Source: Brevibacillus ruminantium
GTDB lineage: Bacteria; Bacillota; Bacilli; Brevibacillales; Brevibacillaceae
Direction: 5' to 3'
Assembly (NCBI RefSeq): GCF_023746555.1
Contig: NZ_CP098755.1
Span: 1,516,001 to 1,580,000 of the forward strand
DNA length: 64,000 bases
The notes under the pieces: model-generated
Told to the model about the DNA's origin: nothing
What the model saw: only the letters and a program-made list of their open reading frames with translations
Database searches by the model: none
Program-made: the position numbers and the translations under genes
Part shown: piece by piece, positions 60,960-64,000 of the stretch
Layout: the number at the start of each line of letters is the position of its first letter
How positions within the stretch are numbered: position 1 is the first letter of the stretch

Positions 60960-62459
60960 ATGACCACACTCTTAATCGCTGACCGCGATGCCAATGAGCG
61001 TACAGGCATCAGCTGGCTTGTCTCTACATGCGCCATTCCCTACGACCAGGTGATCACGGCGGGAACCGTCGACGAGCTGCTTCGCGCCATCGAGGCAGAG
61101 CGGCCCGATGTGATTTGCCTAGAGCTGGACATGATCCCGAAAAAGTCATGGGAACGGGTGAAGCTGCTCGCTTCGCTGTATCGGCCAACCGTGATCGTCA
61201 CCACAGCGGAGGCTACCTTTGAACGAGCCTTGCAGGGGATCGAGCTGCACGCGGCCGATCTGTGGCTGAAGCCGCAATCACCCGAGCATATCCGGCGTAC
61301 CCTGACCCGCTGCTGTCAAAGCAGGCAGGTGATGGGAACAGATCGTGTGGAGCAGGCGGACCCCTACGGTTCAACCCTTACCTATCGCAGTCTTTTTTTA
61401 CCGCAGGAAACGCCCGGAAAGGGATTCCAACTCATGCTGCTGCAATTGGAGGAGACGAACAAGCACAGCAAGCTGCTAGGCTTTTTGGAGACCTATCCGT
61501 TTCGGGACAAGCCTGTATTGCTGCCGCTCAGCGATACCATCGTCTGTCTGTTTGCCGTGGAAAAGGAAGCGGCCTGGACGTCTGTACTGGAAACGGGAAA
61601 ACGGCTGCTGTCCGACTGGGAGGAGCAGCATACAGAATCTCTCTCGCTCGTTTTGTTTCATTCCGCCGACCAAGCGCTTAGCCTGCACCAGAAGTACAGA
61701 TATGCGGTCGAGGCGCTGGATATCCGTTTCTTCAAAGGCTACCGGCAAATTTCCATTGTGGAAAATAAAGTGAACTGGGCCATATTCGACCCATTTTTAA
61801 CGCCGGCAGAGCAAAGAGCGTGGATTGACATGCTCCATGACGGTGACCGTGAACAGCTCAAGCAGTGGATGTACCGGGAGTTCCTGCATAAAACGGAGCC
61901 ATATCCCGAGCCTGGTCTGCTGAGAATCCGCTTGACCAGCATCCTCGCACAGGTGCGCAGATTCATGAAATCGCATGGTCTGGACGAGGGGGTGCTGGAG
62001 GAGAAGTATCACCGAGTTTTTGAAACGATTTTGTACACTCCCGTCCTCTATCGCATCGTCCAGGAGCTGCTTTTATTTATCTATGAACTGCTGGACTCGG
62101 CTACAGTCCACCGGGAGGAATCGCGCCGCGATCTGATCGAGCAAGCGATCCGCTATCTGGAGGAAAACTACGCGCGCGCCGACCTGCGGCTGGAAGAGGT
62201 GGCTCGTCATGTCGACCGCAGTCCGGCTTACTTCAGCTCGCTGTTGACCAAACGGCAGGGCGTTTCCTTTCGCCAGCTGCTCACCACCATCCGCTTGCGG
62301 GAAGCGGAACGGCTGCTGCTTGAAAGCAGATTGTCTGTACAGGAGATTGCAGAGCGGACAGGCTTTGTCAATGCCAATTACTTTAGCAAAATTTTTAAGG
62401 AAAAGAGTGGGACAACCCCACGTTCATTTCGAAATCAAAAGAAAAGAGAGAAATCGTAA
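60960..62459 (+). CDS. AraC-family regulator with degenerate receiver domain
   Basis: A 499-residue regulator. The N-terminal ~120 residues look like a receiver domain ([11 protein letters not shown] acid pair; Lys104 in LWLKP), but the phospho-acceptor position carries Glu55 ([10 protein letters not shown]) in place of Asp. The middle part is unrecognised. The C-terminal ~100 residues are an AraC domain ([20 protein letters not shown], then [20 protein letters not shown]). AGGAGGG precedes the ATG at 60960. No histidine kinase is adjacent. The target could be hutU downstream or signal-peptidase-linked genes; not shown. Confidence 0.85.
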   Translation: MTTLLIADRDANERTGISWLVSTCAIPYDQVITAGTVDELLRAIEAERPDVICLELDMIPKKSWERVKLLASLYRPTVIVTTAEATFERALQGIELHAADLWLKPQSPEHIRRTLTRCCQSRQVMGTDRVEQADPYGSTLTYRSLFLPQETPGKGFQLMLLQLEETNKHSKLLGFLETYPFRDKPVLLPLSDTIVCLFAVEKEAAWTSVLETGKRLLSDWEEQHTESLSLVLFHSADQALSLHQKYRYAVEALDIRFFKGYRQISIVENKVNWAIFDPFLTPAEQRAWIDMLHDGDREQLKQWMYREFLHKTEPYPEPGLLRIRLTSILAQVRRFMKSHGLDEGVLEEKYHRVFETILYTPVLYRIVQELLLFIYELLDSATVHREESRRDLIEQAIRYLEENYARADLRLEEVARHVDRSPAYFSSLLTKRQGVSFRQLLTTIRLREAERLLLESRLSVQEIAERTGFVNANYFSKIFKEKSGTTPRSFRNQKKREKS

Positions 62460-62476
62460 ATTTTTACCCTTTTTGT

Positions 62477-62490
62477 TGGAAGCGCTTACG
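62477..62490. promoter_or_regulatory. cre-like catabolite control site
   Basis: TGGAAGCGCTTACG matches the CcpA cre consensus TGWAARCGYTWNCW at 12 of 14 positions. It lies about 120 bases upstream of hutU. Catabolite repression of hut genes by CcpA is known in B. subtilis. Confidence 0.5.
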
Positions 62491-62565
62491 TTTTCGTGGA
62501 ATTGTGCGAAAAAACAGAAAGAAAATCGAAATTTGCACGCCTGTTTTGCCCCAATTTGCCTCTTC

Positions 62566-62571
62566 TATACT
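62566..62571 (+). promoter_or_regulatory. possible -10 box of hutU
   Basis: TATACT, 39 bases before the hutU start. No clear -35 box is found at the right distance (TTTTGC at 62544-62549 is the closest), suggesting a promoter that needs help from an activator. Confidence 0.35.
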
Positions 62572-62610
62572 AGAGTTACAAAGACAATTTGGGAGAGGAC
62601 AGGTGGCAGG

Positions 62611-64000
62611 ATGACAAATACACAAAAAATTCAGGACCTGATCAAGCAATATTCCGGAACAGCGCTGCATACAAAAGGATGGGTGCAGGAGGCGGCGCTG
62701 CGGATGCTGCTCAACAACCTAAGCGAGGAAGTAGCGGAACGCCCGGAAGACCTGGTCGTCTACGGTGGCATCGGAAAGGCTGCGCGGAACTGGGAGTGTT
62801 TCGATGCCATTGTCAAAACATTGGCAACCCTGGAATCTGACGAAACCCTGCTCGTGCAATCCGGCAAACCGGTAGCCGTTTTCAAGACGCATACTGACGC
62901 GCCGCGCGTACTTTTGGCCAACTCCAATCTGGTGCCAAACTGGGCGACATGGGAGCATTTTCACGAGCTGGATCAAAAGGGCCTGATGATGTACGGGCAG
63001 ATGACGGCGGGCAGCTGGATTTACATCGGCAGTCAGGGCATTGTGCAGGGGACTTACGAGACGTTTGCAGAGTGCGCACGCCAGCACTTCGGCGGTACAC
63101 TGGCCGGCACCATCACCGTGACGGCAGGTCTTGGCGGCATGGGTGGCGCGCAGCCGCTGGCAGTGTCGCTCAATGGCGGTGTCAGCATCAACATCGAGAT
63201 CGATCGCACGCGGATTCAGCGCCGTTTGGATACGCGCTATGTCGACGTGATGACAGAGAGTCTGGATGAAGCCCTGAAGCTGGCTGCCGAGGCGAAGGAA
63301 GCGAAAAAAGACCTATCCATCGGCCTGCTCGGCAATGCCGTGGATGTGCTGAATGAGATGCTGGAGCGCGGCTTCATCCCGGACGTGTTGACCGACCAGA
63401 CCTCTTCCCACGACCCGCTGAACGGCTATATTCCTGTCGGGATGACACTGGAAGAGGCAGCAGCCCTCCGCAAGGCAGATCCGCAAGCCTATGTAGCCAA
63501 AGCGAAGGCGAGCATCGCGGAACATGTCCGCGCCATGCTGAAGCTGCAAGAGCGGGGAGCGGTCACCTTTGACTATGGAAACAACATCCGCCAGGTGGCA
63601 AAAAATGAAGGGGTAGAGGATGCTTTCCGCTTCCCGGGTTTTGTTCCCGCCTATATCCGTCCGCAGTTTTGCGAAGGCAAAGGGCCGTTCCGCTGGGCGG
63701 CGCTCTCCGGCGACCCGGAGGACATCTACAAGACAGATGAAGTGATTTTGCGGGAGTTTGCCTACAACACCCATCTGTGCAACTGGATTCGCATGGCGAG
63801 GGAAAGAGTGTCGTTCCAGGGACTTCCGGCGCGTATCTGCTGGTTGGGCTACGGCGAGCGGGCACGCTTCGGCAAAATCATCAACGACATGGTAGCCCGC
63901 GGTGAATTGAGCGCACCGATCGTGATTGGACGTGATCACCTCGACTCCGGCTCCGTGGCTTCCCCGAACCGGGAGACAGAAGCGATGAAGGACGGCAGCG
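62611..64000 (+). CDS. hutU: urocanate hydratase (3' end outside window)
   Basis: The first ~463 residues of urocanase, which converts urocanate to imidazolone propionate in histidine breakdown. Clear family blocks: [76 protein letters not shown] (NAD), [16 protein letters not shown], and near the end [16 protein letters not shown] and [13 protein letters not shown]. The frame is open to the window edge. GAGGACAGGTGG lies upstream of the ATG at 62611. Other hut genes probably follow. Confidence 0.96.
   Translation, partial: MTNTQKIQDLIKQYSGTALHTKGWVQEAALRMLLNNLSEEVAERPEDLVVYGGIGKAARNWECFDAIVKTLATLESDETLLVQSGKPVAVFKTHTDAPRVLLANSNLVPNWATWEHFHELDQKGLMMYGQMTAGSWIYIGSQGIVQGTYETFAECARQHFGGTLAGTITVTAGLGGMGGAQPLAVSLNGGVSINIEIDRTRIQRRLDTRYVDVMTESLDEALKLAAEAKEAKKDLSIGLLGNAVDVLNEMLERGFIPDVLTDQTSSHDPLNGYIPVGMTLEEAAALRKADPQAYVAKAKASIAEHVRAMLKLQERGAVTFDYGNNIRQVAKNEGVEDAFRFPGFVPAYIRPQFCEGKGPFRWAALSGDPEDIYKTDEVILREFAYNTHLCNWIRMARERVSFQGLPARICWLGYGERARFGKIINDMVARGELSAPIVIGRDHLDSGSVASPNRETEAMKDGS

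Noticed and set aside
1..64000. CRISPR arrays, tRNA or rRNA genes, prophage
   Set aside because: No regularly spaced repeats, tRNA-like cloverleaf ends, rRNA blocks or phage structural genes were seen.

Overview
The window looks like part of a Gram-positive Bacillales chromosome, most likely Paenibacillaceae and Brevibacillus-like. Pointers are strong AGGAGG ribosome sites, lipoprotein signal peptides, a soluble SftA-type DNA translocase, a YclM-type aspartokinase, CodY-box-like and cre-like sites, and a capsule cluster with a CpsC/CpsD/CpsB (tyrosine kinase/phosphatase) module. The genus is an inference; no rRNA or other marker gene is present.

Region 1 (1-7.1 kb) is AT-rich and unstable. 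It holds the 3' end of an IS3-family element, a minus-strand array of a peptidase/lipoprotein cassette (four near-identical lipoprotein genes, one intact M23 peptidase, one M23 gene that has lost its catalytic domain, two M23 stubs), and a decayed IS21-family element with intact ends.

Region 2 (7.1-10.7 kb) has an L,D-transpeptidase, a small membrane protein, trmB and a secreted NlpC/P60 protein. Region 3 (10.7-19.6 kb) is a dipeptide-uptake operon: RpiR/MurR regulator, binding protein, two permeases, a MenC/N-acylamino acid racemase-type enolase, an M20 amidohydrolase and two ATPases. Next come two palindromic repeat elements (19.6-20.2 kb), ilvD, a thioesterase, an unknown protein and an inositol monophosphatase-family enzyme.

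Region 4 (24.2-31.4 kb) looks like a second peptide or amino-acid utilisation locus: an exported membrane-anchored protein, a 30-residue membrane peptide, a sodium:solute symporter, M20 and M28 peptidase-family proteins, and an AAA+ regulator related to sigma-54 activators but without the GAFTGA loop. Then follow an unknown lipoprotein, sftA, an unknown protein and the aspartokinase.

Region 5 (38.3-60.2 kb) is a Wzx/Wzy-type polysaccharide cluster on the plus strand. It begins with a structured leader and the CpsC-, CpsD- and CpsB-like regulators. It continues with WbpA/B/D/E-like enzymes (probably making UDP-2,3-diacetamido-2,3-dideoxyglucuronate), flippase, polymerase, two GT4 glycosyltransferases, deacetylases, WbqC, two FemAB-like acyltransferases, and a PglC/PglE/PglF-like module for an initiating bacillosamine-type sugar. 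It ends with an LCP protein that probably attaches the polymer to the wall. Signal peptidase I, an AraC-type regulator with a degenerate receiver domain, and the start of hutU close the window.
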